Shown one piece after another: positions 38,567 through 52,965 of a DNA stretch of 64,000 nucleotides. This DNA is from Neocallimastix lanati (nom. inval.) (lineage: Eukaryota > Neocallimastigomycota > Neocallimastigomycetes > Neocallimastigales > Neocallimastigaceae): positions 126,001 through 190,000 of the forward strand of contig JACVTC010000070.1 of assembly GCA_016946835.1 (NCBI GenBank), given 5' to 3'. The position numbers were made by a program, and so were the translations under genes. The notes beneath the pieces are model-generated. The model searched no databases. It worked only from the letters and a program-made list of their open reading frames with translations, and had not been told where the DNA came from. Within the stretch, counting starts at the first letter, position 1. The number at the start of each line of letters is the position of its first letter.

Positions 38567-41500
38567 GGTATTATTATTATTACTGGTATTATTTTCATTT
38601 CCCAATACTACTTGCCTAAAATCTATTCTTTTATTATCATCATTAACATTGGAATTTGAATCTTGATTATAATTTTTATTATTATCATCATTATTATTAT
38701 TTATATTGTCATTGTTATTATTGTTATAATTTATATTATTATCTAGCAATAAATTAGAATTAAGATTATAATAATATATGTTATTAATAAAATAAATAGT
38801 TGAATAAATAAATAAATATAAATAAAAATATATTATTAAAAATATATATCTTACTATAATTAAGTAAATTATTAAATTTATTTATATTATTTGACTGATT
38901 TATATTATAAATATTATCACTATTATTATTATTATTATTATTTTGAATATCGTTTATGCTTATCGCATGGGTATCTTGATATTGATTAATATAAGATTGT
39001 CTATTAATGGTATTGTTATAATTGTTATAATTGGGATAATTTATTGTTTGTTGGTAATTATTAATTTTATCAATTGGTATAAATGTATTTGCTTGATTAT
39101 CTGTATTATTTATAATAATATTAATTTTATTAGTTATTTAATTTATTCTAATTAATTTAAGAATAAAATATTAATTTTCATTGTTTTAAAATTTGTAATT
39201 TCTAATTATTAAATACCATCATAATTAATTAAATCTTATTAAAGGTTATTTATTATCATAATTTATTCATTATTAATCATTTATTTAAATTAACAATTAC
39301 CAATATAATACTGCTAATACTACTATTGTTATTATTACTATTTATTAATTATTCACTATTCATTTATAATTATTAATTATAATTATTTATTATTCATTGC
39401 TACCTCTACTACTAATATTATTATTATAAGTAATTTTTAATATTTTAATATTTTAATAAAAAATAAAAAAATATATTTCATAAAGTTAAAATCTAATTTA
39501 ATAAATTAAATTTTACATATTGTACAATAACTTAACGTATTATAACGTATTATTATAACGTATTATAACGTATTATTAAAATTGGATTATTGTATTAAAA
39601 TAAAAAATTAATTAAAAAATTTATGCGATTATTTCGGATAATCTAAAAAAAAATTATATTATTTGAATTTAAGAATTTTTTTTTCAAATTTAAAAAAAAA
39701 TTTTTACGATTATCAAAATTACAATTATTATCATTACTTAACCTTATTAATATTAATTTCAAATTCAAATTTAAAATTATATTATTATAATTTTAATAAT
39801 AAATAAAATAAAATAAAATAAAATAAAATAAAATAAAATAAAATAAAATATAATAAACCTAAATAAAAATTTTACCTTCTTCACGTATGTTATTATTATT
39901 AACAATATAATCAAGCTTTACTTTTTTATCAGAAGTTTTAGATGACTTTCTTCTTTTTCGTTTATGTCCATTAACTTTTTCATCATTAACTATATTATCA
40001 TTATTATTTCTATTGCTACAATTATTATTTTGATATTTATTATTATAGGTTGTATTATCATTAAGAAGAGATGAAACTCTCATTACAGAAGAAGAATTAT
40101 CTTTTATAATTTCACCACTATCTGTATTTAGTAGATCAATTGTAGCAATAGTTTTTTTTGTATTTTTTTGAGAAATTTCTTTTATCATTTGTTTTAAGCA
40201 ATTAATTCCTTTTTTACTTTCATCAATGCCTTTTTCTTTTATAACTGGTGTTAAATTATATTTATTAATAAGGGAAACAGAAGTCATGGATAATGTTTTA
40301 GATAATGATGGCAACCTTGTTAATTCATTATTATTATTATTGTTGTTATTGTTATTATTATTGTTATTGATGCTATTTGTTGCTTTATAATTAATAAAAT
40401 CTGAGTTTGAATTGGTATTACTATTTGAAATTGACATAGAATGAACTTTATCATTAAATGAATTTGTTATAGTTATTGTACTATTATTCTTCATGGGATC
40501 ACTATCTTGCATATATAGGAAGGATGTTGAACTATTTATTCCATTTTGTAATTCCTTAGTTTTTTTATTATCATATTTATTATCATTATTAAATTCAGTA
40601 TTTTTACTATATTCTTTATTCATTTTATTCAAAATCTGATACATGGATAACTGTTGCTCAAGATCTAAAACTGAGGGTAATTTTATTGATTTATTTTTAT
40701 TATTTTCATTATTAGAATTTTTATTCTTTTCACCTTTATTTAATTTATAATTATTATTTTTACAAAAATTTATAGAAATTTTATTTTGATAAAAATTATT
40801 ATTACTATTATTATTATTATTATTATTATTATAATTATAATTATTATTATTATTATTATTACTTTTATTACCACTATTATTTCTATTACTATTATACTCC
40901 AAAATTTCATCATCATCATTATATGAAATTTCATTGAGATAATGAGAATGATGTTTATCATTATAATCAATTTGATAATAATTTTTATTGTTATAAGATA
41001 TGTTATTATTTCTATTATTATTTCCATTAATGTTACTATTATTATTTCTATTATTGTTATAACTATAAATATCTTTATTATTAGGATTGTGATTATTATT
41101 GTTAATGTCACTATCTATAATTCTATTATTGTTAATATCTTGAATTCCATTACTATTACTATCATTATTAATAATTTGATATTCTCTTGAATTTTTTTTT
41201 TGAAATACAAATTTTGTTTGAAAAGAAGGATACCTCTGATTATTATTAATGTCTTTCTTATACATTCCATGTTCTGCTTCTGATAAATCTACTGTTGAAG
41301 AACTTGCATATCCTTTATCAAAATCCTCTGTATTATATTCTGAACTAGCATACAAAGAATTATTATTAAAGGCAATATTTTTATTATTAGGATTTCTATT
41401 GTTAGTATTATCATAACCAGAATTATAATTGAACTTATAGTTATAAATTTCATTTCTGTTGTTATTAGTTTTATTATTTGAATTAATATTAATTCTATTA

Positions 41501-42639
41501 ATATCATAATTATTAATATCATTAAAATTATTATTATTACTTTTTTTATTATAATTATTAATATCATTATTACTGTTGTTATTATTAATTTTATTAATTT
41601 TGCTATTATTTATATTATTATTATTATTATTATTATAATTTATATTCATTTTATTATCATTATAGTTATTATTTTTATTATTTATATTGTTATCATAATA
41701 ATAATTATTAAAATTATTATCTTCATCAATTTTATTATTTCTTTGATTAATATTAAAATTTTTTGGTGGCGAAAAATTAAATTCTGGAACTTTTTCATTC
41801 TCACTCAATTGTCTTTTATATTGATTTTGTTTTTCTTTTAAACTATTATTACTTGAATCTTCAAATTGTGGTACATTTTCATTCTCTTCATAATATTTAT
41901 CATATTTTTCTTTATATTTAGAAATAATATCACTTGAATAATCCGAATTTTGATTTATTCTTGAATTTAATGAATATTTTGTAAAATCATTATAATTTTC
42001 ATTTTGATTAGAATTTATTTTATTATACTCATTATTATAACTATATTTTCTATCATAATAGCTATTATCTTCCTCTATCGTTTGCTCATCTTTTTCTAAG
42101 ATGACAGTATGAGAATCAGATTCTTCATCATAAGGTATGACTTCCATGTTATTTTCTGTTTCTGGAATATTATTACTTTCAGTATCAAAATGACGGAAAG
42201 GATTTTCGAATATTGGTTGATTATTTAAACTTTTACCTTTGAAAAGTCTTCTAAATCTTCCATTAATATTCGAAGGTGTATTGTTATCTAAATAGTTATT
42301 ATTAATAATATTATTATCTTTACTGCTATTATTATTATTATTATTATTATTATCTCTATTATTTTCAATAATTGAAGATTTATTGATATTACTATCTTGA
42401 TTTGAATTTTGTTTTGGTATATCTTTCAATATAGTATTTGATATTGATAATTCAGCCAATGTATCAAAAGAATTTTCATTTCTTAAAGTATTAAATAAAG
42501 GAATTTGTGAAGAATGAAAAAATTCTGAAACTTTTTCTTTTCTTGTATTTAATAAATTTTCTGATATATCTCTACTTATTTTTTTAAAATTATTTAATTC
42601 AATATCATAGGAATCAAGTCTATTAAGATTTGAATTCAT
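37986..42639 (-). CDS. Asn-rich zinc-finger protein, probable transcription factor
   Basis: Four exons on minus: 42639-39876, 39100-38855, 38742-38202, 38106-37986, frame kept, 1223 residues. Residues 1-1080 are largely low complexity with long Asn tracts (AAT/AAC codons, up to about 13 in a row); islands such as residues about 40-60 (EFFHSSQIPLFNTLRNENSF) and the basic patch GHKRKRRKSSKTSDKK (possible nuclear signal) stand out. At about 1105-1190 are three fingers: CDFPGCGREFSRRFNLKMH..H, CDKCGKSFCRIYELRRH..H and CEYCNQKFSRKDPLLRH with LAKRC. The third ends His-X4-Cys, a C2HC variant. The order resembles fungal regulators with a terminal three-finger block. Target genes unknown. The first intron (775 bp) is by far the longest in the window, so a missed small exon is possible. 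Confidence 0.85.
39532..39580. repeat. ATTATAACGT decamer tandem repeat in zinc-finger gene intron
   Basis: About four copies of TATTATAACG, one with an extra ATT. It sits inside the 775-bp first intron of the zinc-finger gene. Confidence 0.75.
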
Positions 42640-42747
42640 TTTAGATTTATTAAAAAAAGTTGGTTAAGTATATATATTTATTATATTTTATTAATCTATA
42701 TAAAAATTATCAAAAAAAAAAAAAACTAAATATTTTTTTTATTTACT

Positions 42748-42784
<37 letters not shown>

Positions 42785-43362
42785 AATTTGAAAATAACAA
42801 ATATAAATCATTTATTACAAATATTTATAAATTAATTTATTAATTAATAAATGTAAATTAAAAATATTGAAAATATGATTTTTAATAATTAAAATAATAC
42901 ATATTCAAACAGTTTCAAAATAAGTTTATGGAAAATAAATAAAACTAGAAATATTATTATTTTTTATTTTTTTTTTTTTTTTTTTATATATATATATATT
43001 TAAAATATTAAAATATTTAAATATATAAAATAAAATAAAAAGGAAAACTATTAATATTCTCATTAATCCTCAATATTAAATTATAATTATTATTATTAGT
43101 ATTAATATTTATTATGATATTTATTATATAAAATAATAAAAATATAATTATATAAAAAATATTTATATCAAATATACTACTAATATAAGTCATAGTATAT
43201 TGATATATATTTTATATTTGAAAAGCAAAAAAAAAAATATAATAATAAAATTATTTAAAGTTCTAATTATTTTTAACATTTAATAATAATTTTAAAATTT
43301 TTCTTCAAACAAAAAAGAATATAAACACTCTAAGCATTCATTTAATTTTTTACAATTCATGA

Positions 43363-43402
<40 letters not shown>

Positions 43403-45330
43403 TATTGTTTTAGTAATAATAAATACACTAATAATAATAAAAGATTGTTTTAATAATAATAATAATGCGATTATTATTTATTATTATTTTTATTTATAAA
43501 AGTTTAAAATAATTTATGATATTTATGTCTTTGTACTGTAATATAAGAATTAATATAAGATTGAATAATTATTAAAAGATATATAATATATTATAATAAC
43601 TTTTTAATATAGTAAAACACAGTAACATTTAATATTTTAATGATGTATATCTTCGAATATATTTTAATGCTAAGTTATATTGAAAATTTTTAAATGAAAA
43701 ATAAAAAATACTACAAATATATTTAAATTATTAAGAATTATTAAGACAATATTTCATAATTATTATTAATACTATTACTTATTTATATTTTATAAAAAGG
43801 TTAAGTCAATTTTTAAGATAAAAAAAGATCATTTCCATTGATTTAAAACGCTGGTAATATTAAAAAAAAATAATAATAATATATGCTAAATATTAAAAAT
43901 TTAATATAAATTATATTTAATATATTATTATTATCCTTATTATATAAAAATAAAAAATAAAAAAGAAAAAAAGAATATATAAATGTACATTATATAAATA
44001 TATAAATCAATATATAATAGTAATATTACAATATTTAAAATACAATAAATTATATTATTTAATATATTTATAATATATCACAATTGTTATGTACCATATA
44101 ATTTAAATATATCTTAATATAATATAAATTATTTTTCATTTTAATATATCCCAAAATTAACTTTATTAAAATATATATGGTTAATTATATACTAATTTTT
44201 TTTTTTTTTTTTCATTTTATTTTACCTTAAATATTACATTTTTTATACAATAAATATAATATATATATATAAAATTAAGTATACAGTAAAAACTAAATAT
44301 ATTATTATTTTATTTATTAAAATTTACTAATAAATTAATATATGGTATAATATATTTGATTTTATTTTTCATTAAATATACATTTTATTTTTTCAAATAT
44401 TTTTCTTATATATATCGTTATCTATTTCTTGATAATATAATTATTTAATATAGATTTTAATCCAAATATATTAAGACATATTATTACTATATATAACTAT
44501 TATAATTTAAATAGAAAGTATTTTATTATAATTGTATATTTATAATTCTACAATAAAATATTTATATTTAATTTGATTTAATAAATTCTATTAAAAAAAA
44601 AAAAAAAACAAATATGATAAGATCTTTTTTTTCTTTTTTTAATTAGTAATACACAATATACTATGGTAATATAAATAAAAAAAAATTTTTTTTTGATTGT
44701 CTTTTGCTTTATAATGGTAAATAAAAATACTTGACTAAATAATAAATAATATATCAACTGTCGAAATTATGATTATAATTATTTAAAATAAAATTAAAAG
44801 TTATATAATAATAATATTAATAAATAAATAATAATATTTATAAAAAATAATTAAGTAATAATTAATAAATAAGAAATGTTAATTTTAAAATTAGGTTATC
44901 TTTTTTTTTTTTTTTTTTTGATTTAAATATTATTTAAAAAAAATTAATAAAATTTTATAATTTTGAAATTAATTACAAATACATTATATTATAATATAAT
45001 ACTATATATAATATATTAAATATATATATTAATATAATATCAAATGATTTCAATGATATAAAAAAATATAATATACTTTTAAATAATATATAATATATAT
45101 AATATACTTTAAATAACATAAAAAAATTAGTACTATATATATTATAAATATATATAAATAAATACATACATTATTAAATATTAAACTAAAAAAATAAAAT
45201 AGAATATTATATAATAAAATGTAATTAAATAAAAAAAAAATAAAATATAACATAATAATATTATAAAAATAAAATAATTAAATAAGAAAAAAAAAAGATA
45301 GTTTTAAATTATAATCTTTTTTTTTTCAAA
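42640..45330. other. Intergenic upstream of zinc-finger gene and downstream of ARS2
   Basis: No gene seen in 2.7 kb. T runs (about 42749-42780, 42961-42985, 44900-44920) and a TAA array (43367-43400). The ARS2 3' end is at the right and the zinc-finger promoter at the left. Confidence 0.65.
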
Positions 45331-48300
45331 TTAATCATAACTTATATCCATGTCTCCTTCAACTGGAGCATCTAGATCAACATAACTACGAATTTCTCTT
45401 GGATCTTTAGGGTATCTATTACATAATAACAAAAAAATAAAATTTATTATATAAAAAATATATATTAAAAAAATAATAAAATTAATTTACTGTATATCAT
45501 ATATTTTGTATATTATTCCAATTAAAGTATTAAATTGTTAAGCAAAAAAAATAAAATAAAATAAAATAAAATAAAAATAAAAATAAAAAAAATTTAATTT
45601 AAAAATATATATTTAATTCATGATAATATAATAATTAAAGTTTTTTGGATTATTTTTAAATTCAATTAAAAAGGAAAATAAATAAATTTATAAAAATAAT
45701 TATAATGGTTTAAATAAAAATAAAAATATTTATATATTTTTATTTTTATTTAAATTATATATTTATTATTATATAATAATATTATATAATAATAAATATA
45801 TAATATTAAAAATATGCAAATGTATTAAATTTAAATCTAAATATTATAAAAAATAATATTATATCCTATTTTTTAATTTATTGTATACATATATGTATAT
45901 AAATATACTTACTTTTTATCATCTTTCTTAATTGAAGTTAATGGTTTTCTATTTAAGCTACCACGGGTTGTACCACGATAAAAATTACCTCCCATATAAT
46001 TACCATTACGTTTCATTGGCATTACACTAACGCCACCCAAACCCATTGGTGGTACCATAGTAGGTACTATCCATGGCATATTTTGGTTCATCATTTGTGG
46101 CATCATCATCCTCATAGAATTATTTAAACCCATATTTAAACCCATAGGGTTTTGATTCATAGAAGTTGGGAAAACACCAGTAATTTTTTGGATATCCTGG
46201 GCATAATTATTAAAGAAATCAACTTCCAATTTAATTGGTTCTATTGATTCCGTATGTTTACTTTTAATATGCTTCTTTACAAAGAGTTCACCCTTAAATA
46301 ATTTTGAACATAATTTACATCTATATTTTCCTTCATCAACTTTATTAACATTTCTTGCAGCAAATTTATCAATTTCATTTTCAACATTTCTTCCACCAAT
46401 TTTTTCTATATCTTCGGAATTTTTTGGTCTATTCATTCTCAAATTAATTTTATTATCTATTCTTTCACAAATTTTATCTTTAGTTTCTACAACTTCCTTT
46501 TCAGGACTACCATTTTCAGTAGTAGATGTTTGTGTTACTGGTGTTTTTGGTAATTGTCTATATAATACAGGACATTTACGGTCATAATCTTCAGTACTCT
46601 CAGCTTCAGTAGCATTATAATAGCAAAATAGATGAACTCTATGAAGATATTCAATATATAAATCTAACTCTTTCTTTATCTATTATATATTTTAAAATTA
46701 TTATTTTGAATATTTAGTAATAGTTAATTTAGAATTATATTTTTTACTTTAATTTATTTTTATTTTTATTATAATTATAATTATTTTTTTATTATCTGTT
46801 AACATTTTAAGTTTTTTAATATTATTAAATAATATGATATTGAATATGAAATAAATATAAATTTCACCTTTTTAATTTCATCATATTCTTCATTATTATT
46901 AAATTCATTAATTTTTTCTTGTAAAACTTCACATCCATTACTTTCAAATTCATCCAAACCAACTTCTTTGTCTAATGTAATAGCTAAATTTCTTGCTTGT
47001 TCTAAATCATATTTCAATCTATTCATAGTAGAAAAAATTTCTGGAACTGTTTTACTTCTTGTTGGTAAAGTTTGATGATACGCAAGATGGAACACAAAAT
47101 CATCAATCTTTATGTATTAAATTTATTATTAATAATATTTTTTTTAGCTATCATTAATTTAAATGTATATATATACATATTTAAAAATTTTATTAATATT
47201 TATATTATTTATTGAAATAAATAAAAAATACCTTGGCATTATTAAATTTTTCATAAGCTTCTTTAATATTAGTACCTTCTTTGAATACTATCCAACCTAA
47301 ACGATGAAATTTCTTTTGAGGATTTGGATCACTAATTGCTAGATAATCAAATCCTTCGAAACTAGAACACATCTTAGATTATTTATTTATTTATTTTATT
47401 TTTATTTTTTTTAATAAATAATTAAATTAATAAAATATTAAAATCCCATTTAAACATCATATTTAACTTTTTAATTAGTAAAATATAATAATTACTTCAA
47501 TTAATTCCTTTCTTTTAACATTTGGTGGTATACTCTTTATAAATAATCTATTTATCTTTGAAACTTCTGCTTCACTAATATTCTTCTTTTCTTCATCGTT
47601 CACTTCAGTATCCATATTACCATTGGTTTCATTTTCTTCTTTTTTCTCAGTATTAGTTTCTTCAGTACTTTCATTGCTTTTTTCTACCTCATCAAAATTA
47701 ACATTATCATATTCACCCTGTTTTAATTTTTCAATAAATTCTTCATACATCTTTTGTTTTCTTTTTATTAATTCTTCACGGTATACAAGAGATTCCACTG
47801 GGTGGTATTTATCGATAAACCTACAAAAAAATTTTATAATACGTAATAATAGACAAATTATCAATCAATTAAGCAAACGAAAAAAAATAATAATTAATTA
47901 ATTAATTAATTAATATATAATAAATAAACTAATTATATAAAAAATATATGCAAATTAATAAAATTTTAATTCTCAAACAATATACCACTCCTCTTTTTTA
48001 TGAGCTTCAAAGAACTTTTGAGATTGTTTATGAGTAAAGTTTTCCTTATATATAGAATATCTACGTGAAAGTTCTTCATCATCCATATTTTTTTCTTTTT
48101 GATGATAATAATCAGAAAAATATTTAAATGTCACAAGTGTATCAAGTTTACTTGGATCTTGTAAGGAACTTTAAAGAAAAAATTATAATATTATTACAAA
48201 ATTACGATTAATAACAAAATCAATAAATTATTTATTCTAAATTTACCGTGTACCCGGTCCCCAATTTCCATTGAATGACATATTCATCATACCATTCATA

Positions 48301-49091
48301 TTAGAATTCATATCTAACAAGATTAGATTTATATTAATAGAGACAAAAATATTATTAATAAATTAATTATAAATTAATATTAAATAGCTTAAATTATATT
48401 CCCATTTTAATATTCATAAATAAGCATTAATTAAAAAAAATATAGAATAAAATTGTTTATAAATTTTTTTTAAATTATAATATTTTTAAAAATTAATATT
48501 TCTTATTTAAAAATATTACCTTGATATCTAGGAGCAGGATCATAACCATCTCTACTATAATTTGGTATGTAATGATCGCCACCCCTTGGTGATGAAGATC
48601 TTCTTCTCTTACTTCTACGTTCTATTTTTTTATTTCAATTTTTTATTTTTATTTTTTTTTTTTTTTTTTTTTTTGTTTTAATTTTAATTTGATTTTATTT
48701 TTTATTATTTTTTTTATATCAGTATAATTAACAAAATATATATATATATATTTATTAATAAATTATAATACATTTATTTATATTTTAAAAATAATAATAT
48801 TATTAATTAATTAATTATACTGGAAAAAATTAGTTTAGATTAAAATTATTATAAAAAGGAAATTTTAAAATAATCAAAAAAAAAAAAAAAAAAAAAAAAA
48901 TAACCTTCATGATCACTTAATCCTGAACTACGACTTCTTTCTCTTCTTCTTCTTGAAGAATAATAATCACGATCCTCCCTTCTTGATGAATAATCATCTC
49001 TTTCTTTTTTAAACTTATCTCTTGAAGATCTATCACTACGATAACTTTTTTCTTCTTTTTCTGTCATCTCTTTTTTATATAAATTAACCAT
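45331..49091 (-). CDS. SRRT: ARS2/SERRATE, nuclear RNA-processing effector of the cap-binding complex
   Basis: Links the nuclear cap-binding complex to RNA processing, export and decay. Nine exons on minus: 49091-48905, 48621-48520, 48313-48247, 48168-47986, 47820-47496, 47372-47232, 47107-46868, 46679-45913, 45415-45331, all in frame, 698 residues. The start is Arg/Ser/Asp-rich (about 15-100). About 125-190 matches the ARS2 N-terminal helical domain ending FFEAHKKEEWFIDKYHP. About 290-360 matches the RRM-like region (RLFIKSIPPNVKRKELIE, GWIVFKEGTNIKEA). Residues about 536-558 are the single C2H2 finger CKLCSKLF...HIKSKH, followed by VDFFNNY, a diagnostic ARS2 block. A Met/Pro/Gly/Asn-rich tail ends near YVDLDAP, the family's conserved terminus. 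Shorter than the animal protein (about 870). The donor of exon 1 is GTTATT, weaker than the others. Confidence 0.93.
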
Positions 49092-49923
49092 AATATTTAT
49101 TGATGTTAACCAATCAATTGCAAATTTTTTTTATAAAAATGAGAATAATTTTTTAAATATTATTTATTGTTGTAAAGATTGATTGATGGTATTTTATTAG
49201 AAATATTAAAAATTTTATTTTGAAATTAATTTTCAAATTTGACAATTATTTGATATGTCACAATAAAATCAATATATATATATATGTATGTATTTATTAT
49301 AAATAGAATAAAAAATATGTAATGATTATTAATAATTATATAACGATTAAAATAAAATAATATTAAAATATAAATTTAAATAAATTTAGATATAATAGTA
49401 ATAATAATAATAATAATAAAAAATAAAAAGAATATATATATTCTTTAAAAAGATATATATTTATTATTTCAAAATTATATAACATTTATACATTCATGTA
49501 ATTTTATTTATCTTGTAAAAAAAGTATATATATATATATATAATTTCATTTAATTTCCTAAAACGAAACTGTAAATTAAATATATTTTCAATAATATATT
49601 TATTATTAATTATCTTATATAATAAATATTTTTAATTTTTATGACTAAATTATTTTCTCTTTTCTTTCATAATGATATTATTCCTTATTTTAACAATATG
49701 CATTTTTTTTATTATTAATAATGAATTTTATTCCATCAAATAATATATACTTATTATATTAGTTATTGATTACTATACATTTATACATTTAATGGATTCA
49801 TTATTTTATTGAGTTGTTAATGAAAACATTTTTTTTTTTTTTTTTTAATTTATATTATTTTAATATATTTTTTAATTAAAATATATATATATATATTTTA
49901 GTTTTGTTTTGTTTTGTTTTGTT

Positions 49924-49957
<34 letters not shown>

Positions 49958-50258
49958 TAATATCGTTTTTTATTAAAAGTTTTTTTTTAAAAAAAAATAA
50001 AGAAAGAATATATATTAGAAGTAATTAATATGTTAAAAAAATGTATAAATTTTATATTTCATTTATAAAAATTATTAAATATCTATATATATAATAAATT
50101 TCAATTATAAATAAGAAATTTATATTTTAAAAATAATAGTTCTTATTCATTATTCTTTTTACATACTTTAGTTTTTTTTTTTAGAGAAAAAAAAAAAAAA
50201 TTTTTTTAATATTTATTTATATATTCAATTGATTAATCACATTTAACAATTTTAAATT

Positions 50259-50317
<59 letters not shown>

Positions 50318-51172
50318 CATATTTATTTGTTTATTTGTTTAATAATTTATTTATTATTTTCAATTTATTTTATTTAATAAAAATATAAATTATACACTAA
50401 TATAAATAAATTAAAATTAACTAAAATACAATCTATTATATGGAAATAAAAACTTATATTAATTAAAATTAATATTTTTTTATATATTATTTAATAAAGT
50501 AGATTTTTTATAAAAAATGTTGTCCGTTCAAAATTATATATTAAATCTCTATATTAATATTAAATAAAATAAATTTTTTATTTGAAATTATTTCAATATA
50601 TTAATCTTTATTATAATATCAAATAATATTAATTCTGCTACTTTTTAAATATATAAATGTAATTTTTACGTACTATAATGATACAAATTTAACGGTCAAT
50701 TTTATTATGAATTTTAGAAAACTTTTTAAATAAAAAATATTTAGATATTTCATTTTTTTTATTTTCTTAAACACATTATGAAAATATAATATTTTCAATA
50801 TATAATGTAATTGTAAAAATTAAAAAAAAAAAAAAAAAAAGTAATATTATTAATGTTTTGTAAATAACATTTATCACATTTTTTTTAAAAAAAAAAAATA
50901 AAAATAAAAATTAAACAATAATAAATATATATAAATAATATAAAAAATATATAAATTTATATAATAATTTTATTCTCTATCTTAAATTTTTTAAGAAAAT
51001 TATACAAATAAAAGTTTAAAAACTTAATAAATAGCAATATATAGAAAATGATGAAATTATCATAATCTTATTGCAAAACTTTAAAATTTAAACGCAATAA
51101 TTATTAATAAATTTAAAAATGTAAATAATTTATTTAATTTTTATAACAATTTTATAATTACTAACGATTTCA

Positions 51173-51206
<34 letters not shown>

Positions 51207-51287
51207 CAATCTTTATTTTTACATAATCAAATTATTAATCAAATTATTAAAAATTATTAATCAAATTATTAATCAAATTATTAATCA

Positions 51288-51320
<33 letters not shown>
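49092..51320. other. Intergenic upstream of ARS2, no gene seen
   Basis: Contains a TTTTG pentamer run (49905-49925), TA runs, a TTTA microsatellite (50258-50325) and a long T run (51174-51206). Confidence 0.65.
50258..50325. repeat. (TTTA)n microsatellite
   Basis: About 15 TTTA units with a CATA interruption near the end, followed by TTTG units. Confidence 0.85.
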
Positions 51321-51326
<6 letters not shown>

Positions 51327-51600
51327 CGAAGTATTATTATTAAGAAAATTTTTAGAATTATAAACTATTGTATCACTAATAACAAATAAATATTAGCATT
51401 ATTAGAATTATGAATATTGGATTTTTAAATATTATAGTTATTATTAATATTAGTCATTTTTGCTTAAAATCTTTGAATTATTATTCGAACTACTATTATT
51501 AAGGAAATTATTAGAATTATAAATATTAGTATCACTCATTACAAATAAATATTAGTATTATTAGAATTATGAATATTGGATTTTTTATTATAATAATTTA
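51327..51600. repeat. 159-bp direct duplication downstream of barrel-protein gene
   Basis: Two copies of a block of about 110 bp, offset by 159 bp (first 51327-51434, second 51486-51593). Shared landmarks are TTAGAATTATAAA, GTATCACT, ACAAATAAATATTAG and TTAGAATTATGAATATTGGA. On the minus strand the second copy holds a 29-codon Asn/Ser-rich frame (MSDTNIYNSNNFLNN) that is broken in the first, so this may be a duplicated remnant of low-complexity coding sequence. Confidence 0.7.
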
Positions 51601-51737
51601 TTTTTGTTTTAAAACTTATAAATAACAACTATTGTTTATTATATTATTTAGGTATATAAAAATTATAAATATTTTTATCATCAATTTTGAGTCAATTATA
51701 TAGAATTTTTTAATTTTATATTTAAATTAGAAATATT

Positions 51738-52965
51738 TTAAAATACATAAATATAAACTAATACAGATAATATTGGGGCTAATATAGTAATTAATGATTT
51801 ACTAATCGAAAAATTACCATTAGATAATTTTATAGCATCATGTGGAATTACTCCTTTTGGCCATTCAATCTCAATATCTAAATTCGATTCATTAACATCT
51901 GCACCTAATGCAAGCCAGGCTTTTTCACCATATATATCAACATTTCTAGCAAGATAATTATCTTTCCATAAACAGTAACCAATTGGACAAAAATCAACAA
52001 TATATGCTTCAATAACTAAATTTGGTTTATTTTTATTTCTGATTTTTATGGATTTCCAGCAAATATCTTCTTTGTTCCAAACCGCTGCTGAAACTGCAAC
52101 AGTATATGCAACTGGCCATACAGTTTTTTCATGATTCACAATATTTGCTAATAAATATCATATTTATATATTTTTATATGTTTTTTACAATTTTTTAATT
52201 TATATATATATCATATATATTGTATAATAAATATAATATATTTTTCAACATTTACGTGATGGATATACTCCTTTCGACAAAATACTTTTCCACTGTGGAT
52301 CACCACCTGGTCTACCATCAGAGCAACCTACACCAACATCATTTGGTTGATATCCAACTTCTGAAAAATGAGGATTTGATGGGAAAGGCCCTTAAATAAT
52401 TAAGTGAAAAAAAAAAAAAAAAAAAAAAATCAAACTTATTCATTAATTTGAAATACTTATTTTCAAATTATTTTATTTAATCATATAAAAATTTTATTTA
52501 TATTAATGAAGATAATTATTAAAGAATTAATCAAAATCTAGAACATTTAATGTAAATATAATTTTAATTACCATAATGTGTTCCAAAACCGCTAGTCCAG
52601 TTTGCATTTCTACCATACTCTTCTTTTTCAATAGTAATAGTTGAATTAGAATATTTACTTGTATTTATAGTTGCTTCACCACCACTCACGGTTTCAGTTT
52701 CAGTTGAATTTGTTAAATTGGAATTAATTTTATTATTGATAATTGAAGTAGCAAAAGAATTTCTAGTTGCAGTAAAAAAACCAGTTGTATCAAATATAGG
52801 TATAGTTTTATTAATAGCTTTGTTTGTATTATTACTTATAATTCTGGTCTTATATATTGGTCTGGCAATTGTTTCTTTTATATTGTTATTTACAATTTCT
52901 TGACAACTGTATAGTTGTAAAATTAAAATTAAATTTAATATACAAATTTTACTTATTTTCTTCAT
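51738..52965 (-). CDS. Secreted RlpA-like double-psi beta-barrel protein, probably surface-anchored
   Basis: Three exons on minus: 52965-52572, 52390-52256, 52147-51738, frame kept, 312 residues. A signal peptide (MKKISKICILNLILILQLYS) is followed by a Ser/Thr/Asn-rich stretch with many N-glycosylation sequons (residues about 25-115). The barrel opens with ANWTSGFGTHYG, as in expansin/RlpA-like domains, and continues with DVGVGCSDG, VAVSAAVWN, EAYIVDFCPIGYC and DIYGEKAWLALG, carrying paired cysteines and the Asp in the usual places. The C terminus is hydrophobic (LITILAPILSVLVYIYVF) after a small-residue segment, consistent with a GPI-anchor signal or a single membrane helix. There is no expansin CBM domain. 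Role is likely at the cell wall or in plant-wall loosening; neither activity is shown by the sequence. Confidence 0.85.

Noticed and set aside
40770-41567. Ile/Met-rich frames on both strands inside the Asn-rich exon
   Set aside because: Out-of-frame readings of AAT/ATT repeats.
44973-45253. Tyr/Ile/Phe-rich minus frames upstream of nothing
   Set aside because: AT-rich intergenic sequence downstream of ARS2; the codon mix is that of random AT DNA.
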